A stretch of DNA of 64,000 bases from Armillaria gallica. Lineage: Eukaryota > Basidiomycota > Agaricomycetes > Agaricales > Physalacriaceae. The DNA lies in contig JBANDB010000007.1 of the NCBI GenBank assembly GCA_037576215.1, positions 4,185,001 through 4,249,000 of the forward strand. Direction: 5' to 3'. The notes beneath the pieces are model-generated. The model saw only the letters and a program-made list of their open reading frames with translations, ran no database searches and was not told the DNA's origin. Both the position numbers and the translations under genes were made by a program. The first letter of the stretch is position 1. The number at the start of each line of letters is the position of its first letter. Of the stretch, positions 1-11,335 are shown piece after piece.

Positions 1-1139
1 CACAGCCACAAACTTCTTCATCCTTTTGACTGCTATAGCTCCTTCACCACTCACAAGTAGCGGAACCTGTGGAAAGAGAGATGGTGCTCCAGTGAGTTGT
101 TTGCTAATATTTCACAGTTAAAACTGTTGTTCTATGCAGCTATGGAAAGCTTTGAAACTCGAAATCCCTTGCCACTAAGCTTCCTCATCCATCACTGAAT
201 AGCTGCATGTAGCTCAGCTGATATTGGTTTGCTGAATCCGTCTCCATATCTGATTTTTCTGCTCTTCCCATCCAGTACAAGCGCAACCTAATGTGGATTA
301 TTGGACACTGGTGTCAAGTTCACTACCATAATTAGTGTCTCATACCTGATGACAACAGCCTGACCTAGGGTTTGTAACCAATGAAACTCCTTGCACTTTT
401 GATATCCTGATTTATCTGCCATTCGATAGGTATCAAGAAGCTTGACTGCTAGCTCAATATCCTCCACTTGAATATGGCAGTACCTGGGCAGGTCATCCAT
501 CATCTTCTGGTGTAGGAGGTGTAAAAAGTTGTTCTGCTGTAAGCTGGCAATCCATGTGTGTCCTAGGAGGCGGTACAAGGTGTGTATTGGCTTTTCATCT
601 GAGAGATCAGCTTTGATTTTGTTTCAGGGCACTATTGTTAGCAGGGCTGCTACATCAAAAGCAAGGTCTTGTCACTCCTCTAACTTTTTCTGGTTCATCT
701 GGTTTGTAATCCAATCTATAGCCTTTGCCCATTGTCTATAGGTAGACCCAATGTCAATGACTTCCTTCCAGTATGAGACAATGAACAGTGGGTAGTGGTG
801 GACAGTTTTTGTGGCAAGGTGTGCATATTGGATTGACCGGAATCCATCAAGCCATGCCTGCTAGCTATACTCAGCTATGCAGTTGATTATGGAGAGTGCT
901 GGGAGCAGCATTCTCTGCAGCTGAGAAATGGTATTGGATGTCAAGCATTGAGGTGCCATCATACTGAAAAACCTTTTCAGATCTTTGTTGGTGCCTTGGT
1001 ATCCTCTCAGACTCGCAACATTGTATGATGGTAATAATAATTTCGTAAACTCATGCAGAGATGTCTCATCACTTAGTAGAAGGGTTTGTTGGATAGCTGT
1101 AGAGATTTGGAATGTCTCTTTGGTGGCATGATGGACCAT
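1..1139 (-). pseudogene. Ulp1-like (C48) cysteine protease remnant, probably from a transposon
   Basis: Two minus-strand open stretches (861-1139 and 288-578), joined by frame with stops, look like one decayed gene. The part near 290-200 reads NNPH-stop-VALVLDGKSRK and then a YGD motif, which resembles the His-Trp-Val and Asp region of Ulp1/SENP proteases. The stop (TAG, 288-290) sits where Trp follows the catalytic His, so a TGG to TAG change would explain it. Upstream residues (TWIASLQQNNFLHLLHQKM) resemble the substrate-groove region of Ulp1-like proteins found in fungal mobile elements. The gene runs off the left edge of the window. Assignment is by motif memory; an unrelated transposon gene is possible. 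Confidence 0.42.
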
Positions 1140-1385
1140 TTGTGGTGCTTCAGACTATTTTTTGTTTTTGTTTATTCATTCCAATAGACTGAAGATGGTC
1201 TCCATAGCAAGATTGGACCTATATAGTAGACCATGGTTGAATGAAAGCTTGTGTCATCTTCAAATATTTGTCAATTGATAATCTTATCAGATTGTATCAG
1301 ATTACATATATTCTGGAATGTGAACTAAGCCAAATGAACTTCTTGCCTAACACCTCACTCTGGCTGAACTTATGGTTGAAATTAG

Positions 1386-1712
1386 AGATCTTTATGAGTG
1401 TCACTCGCAGACACTTGCATTCTTTTGTTATTTAAAGAACTCATGATTGAAATATGCAAAAAGGATGAAAAAATAACCAATCTCCACCATTTTTTGAGCT
1501 TTATTTAATGATAATTGGGGTTTTATATTTCAAGCACATTAAGGAGTTATGAATGTCATCCAAATATAAAACCTCAATCACTATTGAATATAGCTCAAAA
1601 AATGGTAGAGATTGGGTATTTTTTCATCCTTTTTGCACATCTCAATCATGAGTTCTTTAAATAACAAAAAAACACGAGTATCTGCCAGTGACACTCATGA
1701 AGATCTCTAGTC
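1386..1712. repeat. Foldback inverted repeat (MITE-like)
   Basis: About 140 bases from 1386 (agatctttatgagtgtcact) recur as the reverse complement ending near 1712, around a spacer near 1520-1560. The arms carry several mismatches. No ORF is present. It could fold into one long hairpin and looks like a non-autonomous foldback element; I saw no convincing target duplication. Confidence 0.7.
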
Positions 1713-2297
1713 AAAATGATACAGTATTGTGAATCTTGCTTGCCATGAAGTCGAGAAAGCAATGAATCAAATACAATACAATGGTGCACATAATACAGGT
1801 GCTATAGCTAACTTGATCCAGGACTCAATTTCGACTCTTCATATCCTGATTAAATCTGTATGTATTTGCTGATGATCTTTTGGGGTTTTTGATCCTACTT
1901 ATATCATATCAAGATATGATCATCCTCACTGAAGTGTCAGATGTTTTCAGAGAAAGTTACAGAAGCTCAGCTGGGCTTGCTCCAGTTGCTTTGTGATGTT
2001 GAAGTCCACTGATCATCAACTGACATCATGATTGAAAGAGTAATTCTTTACACCAGGTAGGACTTTTTTGCTTTGATTTGAAATCAATCTAATATTGTCA
2101 ATTGGCAGCCTATTAGGTCATTCCTTCAATGTCGAGAGCAGCATGAACTTCAGAAACATCAATTAAGTGAAGATAAATGGACAGTTCTCAATTTGTTCCA
2201 TGAAATTCTATGTTGACATACTCTATAATCATTTACGCATGTAATTTTGCAGTTTCTACAAATGAATACATGCTACAAGACCCAGAATCTAAGACAC

Positions 2298-2777
2298 CAC
2301 TACATGGAGAATTCAATATTTTAGTCTAAAATATTGAATTTTATAACTATTTATTTTTCCTGATATCTAAGCTAGAATATTGAAAGATTATTTTAAATAT
2401 CATTTTAATATTCTCACTGGACAAAAGCCAATGTTCTTGTACCTATAAAAATATTGAAAATATTGAAAGTTTCTTCATGGTTTCTTTAGTGAAAAAAGTA
2501 CTGAAATTTTTTTTGAAATTTTCACTATTTTATACAAAATCTGCAAAATATAGTAAAATGTTATAAATATTTTTACTGATTTAAAAGCAAAATTACTCAA
2601 AAGAAACATTGTATATTTTTTTATGTATTTGTGGGTAAAAATACTTAAACTTTTATACAGTGTCTTGTTTATTGAAAAAATATTAGAAATTTCCCAGATA
2701 TCACAAATATATTGAAAAAATAAATAGTTATAGAATTTAATATCTTAGATTAAAATATTGAATTCTCCATGCAGTGC
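2298..2777. mobile_element. CACTA-type MITE, about 480 bp, very AT-rich
   Basis: The left end starts CACTACATGGAGAATTCAAT and the right end, reverse complemented, starts CACTGCATGGAGAATTCAAT. The terminal inverted repeats run about 60 bp with few differences. Flanking cac (2295-2297) and cac (2778-2780) fit a 3-bp target duplication. CACTA/CACTG termini with a 3-bp duplication are typical of the CACTA superfamily. The inside is AT-rich and codes for nothing, so it must have been moved by another element's transposase. Confidence 0.68.
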
Positions 2778-2780
2778 ACT

Positions 2781-3718
2781 AAGAAACACAACAGAGTGCA
2801 ATAATTATAATGCCAGTAATGAGATTACTAGAGTAAAGCTGGGTGGAGCATATGACTTAATCTAAGAATGGTACTGGAAAGGCTGCACTAGATATAAAGT
2901 CTCAGTGCTTGACACTAAGTACTCTGACAAGGTATAGCATACACATGCTATGCATAGAGCAGGACACACTTGTAAGATAATTAAGACTTCATGCAGCATT
3001 GATCTATGACACACAAGGCACAGCTGATCTGGCACTTAGCACTTTAGACCTTGTAATGTCAGAATTCGAGTAAATCCAAAGTTTCTGACTTTAGCTGAAG
3101 CGTGTGAGGCCTAGACAAGAAGCTCGTTGCCTTCACTACAATAGAATTCCCCCAAAGAATATTATGAAGTGAAATAAGAGTCATGTGATAGGCTGCAACT
3201 CTGAGGAGATAGCAACTGACACTAATACACACATAATAACATTGCTAACTGATATCATGATACTCAGAGACAGGATCTGGCCCTGAGATAGACTCCTGAG
3301 TCAGCGCCAAGCTATGGCATGATAATGGCAGCATGCATGGGATGCAGGTGAAGGAGCTCAGCAACCTAAATAATACTATATTTAGTGGTACTAATTTGTA
3401 GAATGTAAAATAGATAAATAGCACAGTGTAACTGTAGTGTACAAGTTTCAGACCCCTATTGTAGTTGTGTGCAAGCCTCCAGCTTGACACCCTAGCTTCA
3501 AAATTAGTTTGTAACTTTGAGCAAGAGAATATACCTTGGATTGATAGCATATCGAGTGAATTGAATTGTGCACAAGGCATAGAAAGCTAGCGCAGCACTT
3601 GTACTACTGTTAATTGGTTGATTGACCTGTGCTCTAACCTAAGAAGAAGAGTTTGGTGTCATTGAGGATGTGCTCTTGTGTTTTGAGGGTTTCTTGTGAC
3701 ATGAGGCACTACAGGTGG
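2781..3718. other. AT-rich intergenic DNA, no gene recognised
   Basis: I see no ORF with family features. The longest open frame (3245-3580, minus) has no recognisable motif and biased composition, so it is most likely chance. Confidence 0.5.
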
Positions 3719-3914
3719 CAGAGGTTCAAACCCTTTGGCTTAATTAGTACTCACTTGTGAGTATATATTTCCCAAGTGGCATAGGTTCGAACCCTGTGGC
3801 TTGCAGATAGTGTTTTATAAGGTTCTTAGTGTCTCTGGATCACATAGGTTAGAACCCTGTGGATTTATGATTGGTGGGGAAGCTTGAGCATGTAAGTTTG
3901 AATCCTGTGGCTTT
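3719..3914. repeat. Four spaced copies of a tRNA B-box-like motif
   Basis: The motif ataggttcgaaccctgtggc or a close variant starts near 3719, 3781, 3843 and 3889. The core GGTTCGAACCC matches the TFIIIC B-box/T-loop consensus and is palindromic. Copies 2 and 3 are intact or nearly so; copies 1 and 4 are degenerate. No complete tRNA cloverleaf surrounds any copy. Confidence 0.55.
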
Positions 3915-4439
3915 AGTGGAAGGTTTTGCAAAGTGTTGCTACTTAAAGTGTGAAGCTTTGGGCCATGTGTAGTGTGTTTCAAGTCATTTGAGATCATTTT
4001 ATGTGTCACTCTAGACTTAGTGAGGGTTTTGTGTGCGTCTCTTAACATTGCGTGTATTGTACTACACCTTGCCTTAAGATCCAGTAACAACTGTTGCTCC
4101 TCTTGTTATTAAAAGCCTTTGGACTTAGAGAAATCTAAATACTTGATGCACACTATCACTATACTTGTGTATTCTATATTCAAAGTGTTTGGTTGTCCTG
4201 TTTCTATCTGCTTCTATCATATCAGAATCCCCCATGAACTTAAGGGTTTGTGTGTGTAGTGTTGGATATGGGTATGATCAGTGTCTTTGATGCTGTTGCA
4301 TTTCTAGCTTGCATGCACAGAGTCTCTTCAATGTGTATGTATAAGCATTGCAATCTGTTAGTATGTATCTGCTCACTCACCTTGGTAAAGGTCCCACATG
4401 CCTTTTAGCAACGTCTTTCAGCTGAAAAGACACCAACAC

Positions 4440-5366
4440 TCTGCGATGCTCTTCCATCTTTTTCTGTGCTGATTTTATGATGGCATTTTCTTTAGGAAAA
4501 GATGCCAAAAATGAAGGTGATCATTTTGGCTAGTCTCAAAAAGCTTGAAGAATATTTTAAAAAGGTCATAGATATTCCAGCATACATCTTTTCTATGAGT
4601 GAGTCTGTTTATCTTATATTATATCAGTCTCTCATTCGAAATTACATCTCAGTCTTGAATCCTAATATAAAGCTATGATGGTATGAGCAGAATGACCCCA
4701 CAAAGATAGAATCAGTTAAGAATTTATTCATTCATGAGGTATTTCCTAATTCTGCAATTTTATACTTTGCACATGTTTGATAATTTTCAATAGCTTCAAT
4801 GCTACTCAACTGTTACTCCAATGCCAGCTGTGACTGCTGTGCAAACCCATGACTGGGCTGATGAGATACTTGGACTCAATATGCCTGTTGCTAACTCAGC
4901 ACAGCAGACTCTTGAACAAGAGTTCAATGCATATCTTCTTGATTGTCAGGCACTATCTAGTAGTCTCCTGTTTTGAAAGGTATGCAGTATTACTTTACAT
5001 TGTCTCCTCTCTTATGTGTATATGCAGGAAAATTGCTCACAGTATCCAACCATGTTTTTGATGGCAATGGATGTTCTCCCAATTCAAGGATCATCAGTAC
5101 TATGTGAACATGTTTTCTCATCTGGAAAACAGACAACAACTGATTGCTGATCCTGCATCTCTCCTGAACTCATGGAAGCACTTCAGATGCTGAAATTTAG
5201 CTTGAAGAAGGGTGTGTCATCATTGAATTTCACCAGGCATTATGATAAAGCAACAGAAACAACTGCCCTGGAACATCTTCTAAATGATAAAGCATTGATT
5301 CCTCATGATATCAATGAATTTGTGGACTCTCTTGATGCTTTTGAGGCAGTTTTCGAAGTTGAATAG
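4440..5366 (+). pseudogene. hAT transposase remnant (C-terminal dimerisation region)
   Basis: Several short open pieces read in order as the C-terminal half of an agaricomycete hAT transposase. An early segment reads SLKKLEEYFKK (about 4540). The hAT dimerisation region (about 5040-5210) reads YPTMFLMAMDVLPIQGSSV, then CEHVFSSGKQTTTD, then ISPELMEALQMLKFSLKKG. The frame is broken by TGA at 5148-5150, and adjacent Cys codons stand where the family has arginines, as expected from C-to-T decay. The N-terminal zinc finger and the first catalytic region were not found. The gene is dead. Confidence 0.72.
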
Positions 5367-5756
5367 ATATTATTTATGTTGTACAATGAAACCTTCCTAA
5401 TTAGGCTTTGAGTCAATGACTCAGCAAAATACATATGACTCGAAGCCGAGTTGAGCTGAAGTCAATGATTTCATTTGACTCTGGAGTTGATCTGAAGCTG
5501 AGTCATGCTGAAGCCGAGCCAAGTTGAGCGAAGCCAAGTCGTGGCAACACTAGCCACAGGCTTATATGGCCATATATATTTTTGTTTAATTTGCTGATGT
5601 GGGGCATACAAATAACAGATATACGCCACAAGATCGTGACGCCAAGTCCTGGTGGTATTGCACAGTAGTCATCGAAGTTTAAGCAGTAGTCACCATACAT
5701 ATTGGGTAAACAAAAGGAAACAGACTAGACCAGGTAAAAGATGAACTTGTGGTGTG

Positions 5757-6430
5757 ATGCTTTGATGGCAGCTACTCAGGTTTTGCCTTCTTTTCAGAGA
5801 TGTGGTTGGCAATGGAAGCACTGAGAAGAGGATTAGTCAACGAGAAAGCCAAATGCTTACTCATACTCAGACTTCTGCTCATTCTGGTGCTCCAATTTTC
5901 TGTGCTTAACAGAGAGAAGATGATGACAGTGCTGGAGATGGATGGGAGTTAATGAGACGCTGGTTTTTGGGAGCTTTGGTGTAAGGCTTCACGTTTTCCT
6001 CCTTCCCACTCTTCACCTCCTGATGGATAATGTACTTGCAGATATCATCCTCCTTCGATAAGTTGAACATCTTGCGGATATTCATTGCCCACGAGACTGA
6101 GGCGCTTGGGGAAGATAGTGTCAGTGAGACCGGGGATTTCTGAATTCACGTCAGTGAAGGTGTAAAACGAAGATAGAAGTGTACACACCAGCATCTCCCT
6201 GCTTCATGATAACCAAACTCAACACAGCAATATCCAGGCCCACTATGCATCCCAGACAGACTTTTGCTTCCTCTCACCCATCCATCGAGTGTCCGTCAGC
6301 CAACAACAGATGGGCGTGGTAGTGCAGGAAGACCCCCTGCTTCATCAGGAAATCCTACTTGTGGTTTCTTCCAGTAATTTGGAAAACATATCCCTTGAGC
6401 TCATCAGGAATGCATCGACCTAAGGCATTG
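5757..6430 (-). pseudogene. rps6: Decayed gene for 40S ribosomal protein eS6 (RPS6)
   Basis: Minus-strand fragments follow eukaryotic eS6 in order: DELKGYVFQITGRN and MKQGVFL (about 6400-6320), LLLADGHS (about 6300), GCIVGLDIAVLSLVIMKQGD (about 6240-6190), [14 protein letters not shown] (about 6140-6095), [19 protein letters not shown] (about 6060-6000), KPYTKAPK (about 5970) and a basic tail ending EQKSEYE (about 5870). At least two intron-like gaps are kept: gtgtgtacac...cag between GDA and EIPG, and gtaagc...cag after SEYE. It is therefore a decayed genomic copy, not a processed pseudogene. Frameshifts near the GERKQKSV segment and missing N-terminal residues show it is not functional. The active eS6 gene must lie elsewhere. 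Confidence 0.82.
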
Positions 6431-6439
6431 GGATGCTAT

Positions 6440-7310
6440 TGGCATAGGCATGTTTGGTTTTTGAGTTTGATCACTAGGACCGCTGAGAAGGAAAGAAGAG
6501 GAATGAAGCGGTTCGTTGGCGAGGCGAGTCGGAATGCGGACCGGATGAACCCGGGCTAAGTTGCTTTTTGCTTTCCCGGTGTTCCTAATTGGGACCGGTT
6601 TTCTAAACTCTAAACTCTCTGACATCCGGTTTCTTCAGCTATCATTTATAGCAGGACAGCCTCTGCTTTACGGGGACAAGTGCAAATTATCGTTCGAGCT
6701 AGTACGAGGTTCGTTCCTCTGTTCTGACATTGATGTACAACACTGTGACTGGAGATAAACCTTTGCGAACATGATAACGATACTTCGTTTTCAACATGTC
6801 TTCCTCCCTCGATCGTTGATGTCCGGCGACTTCTTGGTGATGCATTAGGGAAAATCTGGAAAATTTCGGACCTCAAGGTCACCGGTGCTTAGCGCTCATG
6901 GCTCCATTCCAGCGAGCGAGTCGAGTCGGGACGAATCATCAATGTTCCAGTGTTGTGCCTTGCGCCTCGTACAGCTTCAAACATGCTTTTCTTCATTGTA
7001 TTTGTCGGTCAGGAGTTTCTCGGTTCCTGATTTTCTCTCTTCTGCTCTTTATCCATAGCCTTGGCACGATGTCCGCGAAACAGTTTGCATGTTGACCTTC
7101 CTCGTAGAGGAGTCGGACTACTCTCATTGCTTCTGGCTGGTGTAACCCTCTCTTTTAGATTTGTTTACGATGTATAGTGTCTGAACTAATATGAAGAGCA
7201 AATACTGCAGCTGCAAGACTTTGACGGGAAGGAGATACTGTACAGGTGAGTACAGTTCACTATAGCTACGTTTGATGCCTAATAAATGGCAGTCGATCAA
7301 GATACCGATA
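6440..7310 (+). repeat. Dispersed repeat family 1, copy A
   Basis: This stretch is collinear with 12120-13165 in scattered blocks: gcggaccggatgaacccggg against gcggaccggataaacccgga; a block around 6990-7110; and tgagtacagttcactatagc against tgagtacagtttactacaac. Identity is moderate with many indels. No protein family is recognisable. It begins near the change from AT-rich to GC-richer DNA. Confidence 0.55.
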
Positions 7311-7842
7311 CTCGAATACGTGAAAACCGGAATGTGCTACAGTGGGACGAATACGTGACAAACCAGAGTCTGCCTGCCAATTGTATATGCTGTCAGTGCA
7401 TATTTCTGTTGCGGACGCCGACGTAACGCCTCTGTAAGAAACAACAGCGCCAGGATGGCCTGGATTTCGACATACATCATGACCTTTCAATATGGAATAG
7501 AGCCATTCTCTTTGCTTGGGGAAGACCTCAAACATCACAGTGCTATCCTCAACACAACATCCTTTCCCAGATGAGGTACGTAGCATATCGAAATATGCTC
7601 GATGAATACTGAGATTGTTTTTGCAGTGATGCACCACTAATCTCCTCTGAGCACGGCGGCGTAACATTATGTTTTGTCTTCATTACACCGTGTCCGCCTG
7701 TAATCGACTCTCAACGGCGAAGAAATCTTTTCCTGTAATCAGCGCTTAGCCCTACCGTGAAGCGAGTCTCATGGATTCTCTTTAATCACTCTTTTTCCAC
7801 TAGAAAAATCTCAAAAATTCTTCTTCTAAATACGTTAATCTC

Positions 7843-7905
7843 GTGCGGGACTCGAACCTAGGTATACTGACTATGCTAATATACCACTAGGGAGTTAGGG
7901 TATAT
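7843..7905 (-). repeat. tRNA-like head (degenerate SINE-like unit)
   Basis: The minus strand reads a T-arm-like GGTTCGAGTCCCGC and, upstream, an A-box-like AGTGGTATATTAGCATAG. Acceptor halves do not pair, so this is not a functional tRNA gene. Confidence 0.45.
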
Positions 7906-8049
7906 GTTCGTTGATATCGCTTAAGTGATGGCCGGACTCGGACATGTACATGAATGTTTGGTCCCACGGTATACTAGAAGAACAATGGGCTGCGAAGTAA
8001 AGGAACAAAAAACACAACATACGCTCTTGACTGCCAGGGGCGTATGGTG

Positions 8050-8126
8050 CGATCTCTCTTGTTGGGAATCGAACCCAACATGAGTAAGCGGCGTAGACGC
8101 TTCGCCAGTACGCCACCAGAGAGTTC
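8050..8126 (-). repeat. tRNA-derived SINE head with A and B boxes
   Basis: On the minus strand an A-box-like TGGCGTACTGG is followed by a perfect T-arm (TTGGG, loop TTCGATT, CCCAA) with B box GGTTCGATTCC. Five acceptor pairs (tctct/agaga) remain, but the anticodon arm is not convincing. The following bases (gatcgcacc...) match other copies, which suggests a tRNA-derived SINE rather than a tRNA gene. Confidence 0.6.
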
Positions 8127-8489
8127 TTACTACTGTAACGGGTTTTACTGTGAGCCGACCATTTTTCATGTAAGTAAACGGTGCGTAGCTCATTGAGGAT
8201 ACATTGAAGAGAGAGTCACTGCCGCTGAGTTACACTGATTCTCTGGAGGATTCTCCGGAGGAGTGGGAGCTTGCATACGAGAGCCGAAGAGGAACTGGAA
8301 TCCACAGGACGAAATGAATAACGAGAATCCGGAATGTGTACATTGACAGATAAATAAATCAGCCAGAAGAAAGGGTACTCAGTAAAGCATACCGTCTAAG
8401 GCATCTGCCATCGAATGCAGGACGACATGACCCGTCCAAGCAAAAGCCTCGCAACGCACACCCTTCCGCCCTTGGGAGGGCGCGCGCTC

Positions 8490-8562
8490 CGATCTCTCTG
8501 GCTGGGAGTTGAACCCAATCTTCGCAGCCCGCGCTTCGTCGATATGCCAACAGAGAGCTGAG
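8490..8562 (-). repeat. tRNA-derived SINE head
   Basis: The minus strand has a six-pair acceptor (TCTCTG/CAGAGA), a T-arm with GGGTTCAACTCCC and A-box-like TTGGCATATCG. It is followed by gatcggagcgcgcgccctcc, a block shared with the units at 9450 and 39200. The anticodon stem is degenerate. Confidence 0.6.
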
Positions 8563-8779
8563 TACTTTCAGTGTCGTTGGTTACTTATCGCCGTGGTGGT
8601 TCGTTCAGTTAAATGATCCGCATATATGAAATACATGCAGCCTTGAGAGTCTATAACGTAGATGGATCTTGAAATCCATAGCTTAAAGTCACAGTCGTTT
8701 TCGTTTGAAAAGCGTCGCATATTGTCAGAAGATGGAAAATGCTACATGCGTCACATAAGAAATCGATAAGTATGAGGCC

Positions 8780-9530
8780 GACGATGAAATGAGTCGCGAG
8801 GTTCAGAAAGAACCACTGAATACGAGGGCTTGCCCAGGACTACGAGGGTAGTCTGTGTTCCCGATGATCAGGACAGAAGAAGCCTGATGCAAAAGCTTCA
8901 CAATAAACGCCTTACCACATTGAGAAGTTGTGGTGTATCTCTCACGCACGGAATTGAGCCCAGCGACGGGAAGTGACAAGGACAGTTCTCTGAGAAGCCA
9001 TCAAAGAGTTGATGCGGGTCCTGCAGTGGATTATATCAGAGCCAGCTTATTATGCACGTAAAGACACCGTCGAAGATGAGTATGGGCCAGAAACCGAGGC
9101 TGGTGCTATGGAAGCCTGCAATTCCGAAGAGAATTGGAGGAAGATAAGAAGAATGAGGCTCGCTGATGAAAAAAAATATAGGGTGCAATGAGCTGGCTAA
9201 ACGCGAAGCGAAAAGATGAAACCTACTCATCCGGGACTACACACCAATACCTCTCGAGAAAAATAAATATATGGGACTCGAGCCAGTTCTGCCCGAGGCG
9301 AGAATTGGTGTATCGACGCCGAAGGGATACAACGAATAACTAGACTTGAAATGGGTCGTCGAGCCGGAAATTGGAACAAAGAGAGGATTCGGCCTAGTAA
9401 AAAAACAATGCGCAACACACGCCCTCCCTTCTTAGGGAGGGCGCGCGCTGCGATCCCTCTTGCTGGGACTCGAACCCAGCTCGTGAAGCGAATGTCACGC
9501 GTCTCCGGTATGCCAACAGAGAGCTGACAG
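8780..9530 (-). repeat. SINE-composite repeat, copy 1 (two tRNA-like heads)
   Basis: About 750 bp collinear with 38595-39300. It has two tRNA-like modules on the minus strand: a degenerate one at about 8935-9005 and a better one at about 9453-9525 (T-arm CTGGG/CCCAG, loop TTCGAGT). A GC-rich inverted repeat (ccctccctaagaagggaggg on the minus strand) follows the second head. The shared body holds blocks such as caatgagct and gaaacctactcat. No protein is encoded. Confidence 0.65.
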
Positions 9531-10554
9531 GATGAAGCTTCGTTCACATTACATGGCATCGTTTATGTAAACGCGGAAGCTCATGAACGATGTGCCCCAC
9601 GCCGAGGGTGTACCATCAAGTCGATACGGAAGAGCGACGGTGAGTCGAAAGACGGATGGAGAAGTCGTTAGTTGGAAGATAGCCGGTAAAGGTGGCTTGT
9701 TCCACGGCGGGGGTTCATTGTCATAGTGGAGAGAATCTCCACAGAGATCTTGGATGTCGAACGTTATACGGGAATGTTGTCGATGCCAACTCATAGTCTT
9801 GCACAGCTGATGGAGGGAGGGAGGAGAGAGCGATGTGAATAGCAACTCATATCCAGAAGGGTTAGGCGCGCGCGGATGGCCGGTTGTGCATGAGGCTCGT
9901 ACGTCGATGAGGAAACATGGCGATAAGGAATAATGGCGATCTGAGGCTTGGTGGAGCTTTTACTACTAGGGAACTCACGATATGGGCTGGTTCTATGGGC
10001 CACCCTGGATGTTGGTCGTTCCGGGAAAAGCGGGTCCGATAGAGTTTGCGCTCTTCGCCCCAAATTATGACTATACAAGTCCTCCAAGAAGGAGTAGGCG
10101 CCTGTTCTTTCGTTCCATGGTCATCAGTCGCAGCTGTTGAGTCCAACTGCGAGGTTTCCATCAGCTCTGATTCCTCCTTCTCCAGATCCTCCTCCTCCCC
10201 CCCTAAAATGCCACACGCGGATGCATGGGTCGATAGCAAGTTTGAGGAGATCGGAGGTCTACGAGATTGAGGGCAAGTTCGAGGTTTGTTCGCGGAAGGG
10301 AGATATAACCACACATGCAGAGTCGCTGGTCAGTCTCACAGACAACTTATACGGGAAGCTAGTCGATGCGATTACAAGACATAGGCGAGCGAGTGCATGA
10401 GCGTCAGGCGGGAAAGCTGGGAGAATCGCAGGTTGATTCCACCAGATAGAATCAGCTATCAACGAGTGATTCATCTTCAATTACAGGAAAACCGATAGTC
10501 TGCATTCACGCGTTGATGAAACGAGGATGAGACTCGACGACAATGGACTGTAGA
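9531..10554. other. No gene recognised
   Basis: Overlapping open frames on both strands (for example 9862-10314 minus, 150 residues) reflect GC-rich composition. None shows a family motif or a convincing intron and start context. I cannot exclude a small host gene. Confidence 0.35.
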
Positions 10555-10762
10555 AAATTGGTTTGTTCGGGATGTCGTCCAGAGCGACCACGGAGAATGA
10601 GTGTACACGTCCAAGCCAGGGGTATTAAGATGTCCAATAACGGGAGCAGTGAGATGGCTAAGAAGTGGAGAATTGAACATAGTGGGTGGTCGAGGTGCAG
10701 ATACGGTCCGTAGTCCGAAAGTCTGAAATGTCGACCGTGGGAACTCCTTTTGCCACTCTCTC
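10555..10762 (+). repeat. Upstream module shared with the Crinkler-like genes, copy 1
   Basis: The segment holds gaccacggagaatgagtgta and then atacggtccgtagtccgaaa...gtcg.ccgtgggaa. The same order of blocks occurs at 63405-63570 on the plus strand, and the second block recurs reverse complemented at 17150-17215. At those places it lies upstream of Crinkler-like starts; here no Crinkler ORF follows, so this may be an orphan copy. Confidence 0.55.
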
Positions 10763-11335
10763 GCTCATCCTCCAGTCGCGTCGCAGGCGCCATCGTAAAC
10801 CCACCTGAATCGACCACGACTTCTTTAGACCCTTCCGGCAATAAACCTCTTCGACATACGCCTCCCTGCCGGCCTTCTCTGGAGTACAATTTCCATGGAG
10901 TCTTCGGCAGAACAACTCGGATAGTGAGACTAGTACTGTCCGCTCCCTCGTTGACATTGGCGTCGGCCACCATCTGGGTGTGCAGACTAGGTTTAACAGA
11001 CACGACTGCCCAAGTCACTTTGGGCCAGAACGAGTGCCGAGAGCGACTCATGGCTCTGTCTCATGAAGACCCTTCTTGGTGCGTTATCCATCCTCAGGCG
11101 CTTATATGCTGTTGATACACTCTTTAGTATGCACCATCACTTCACATATCTAGCACGCTCTTTGCACTGTCAGCACAGCTCAGGCTAGCCTTATCGACGC
11201 TCGGACTCTAGACATTGCTTCCGCGGATTTGACAAGTATTCTTCGGCGCTCGAGCTACAGTCCTTCACATATACCAGGATGGCCACTGAAACCGTGATCC
11301 AGGACTTCTGCAACGCGTACGAAAGAGCATCTTAT
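10763..11335. other. No gene recognised
   Basis: The overlapping frames 10750-11115 (plus) and 10506-11051 (minus) are mirror shadows and neither carries a known motif. A possible short exon starts at ATG 11279, ending at a GT near 11341. Confidence 0.3.

Larger units (their letters stand above)
7311..8779. other. Gene-poor stretch holding tRNA-like units
   Basis: No coding gene is supported. A 133-residue minus-strand ORF at 7266-7667 has no recognisable motif. The clearest structures are three tRNA-like heads, listed separately. Confidence 0.4.

Noticed and set aside
3710..3920. CRISPR-like array
   Set aside because: Only four imperfect units with uneven spacing, in a eukaryotic genome; better read as B-box-like motifs.
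9453..9525. A functional tRNA gene
   Set aside because: The T-arm is perfect, but the acceptor pairs only in part, the anticodon loop has the wrong size, and the downstream sequence is shared with other repeat copies.
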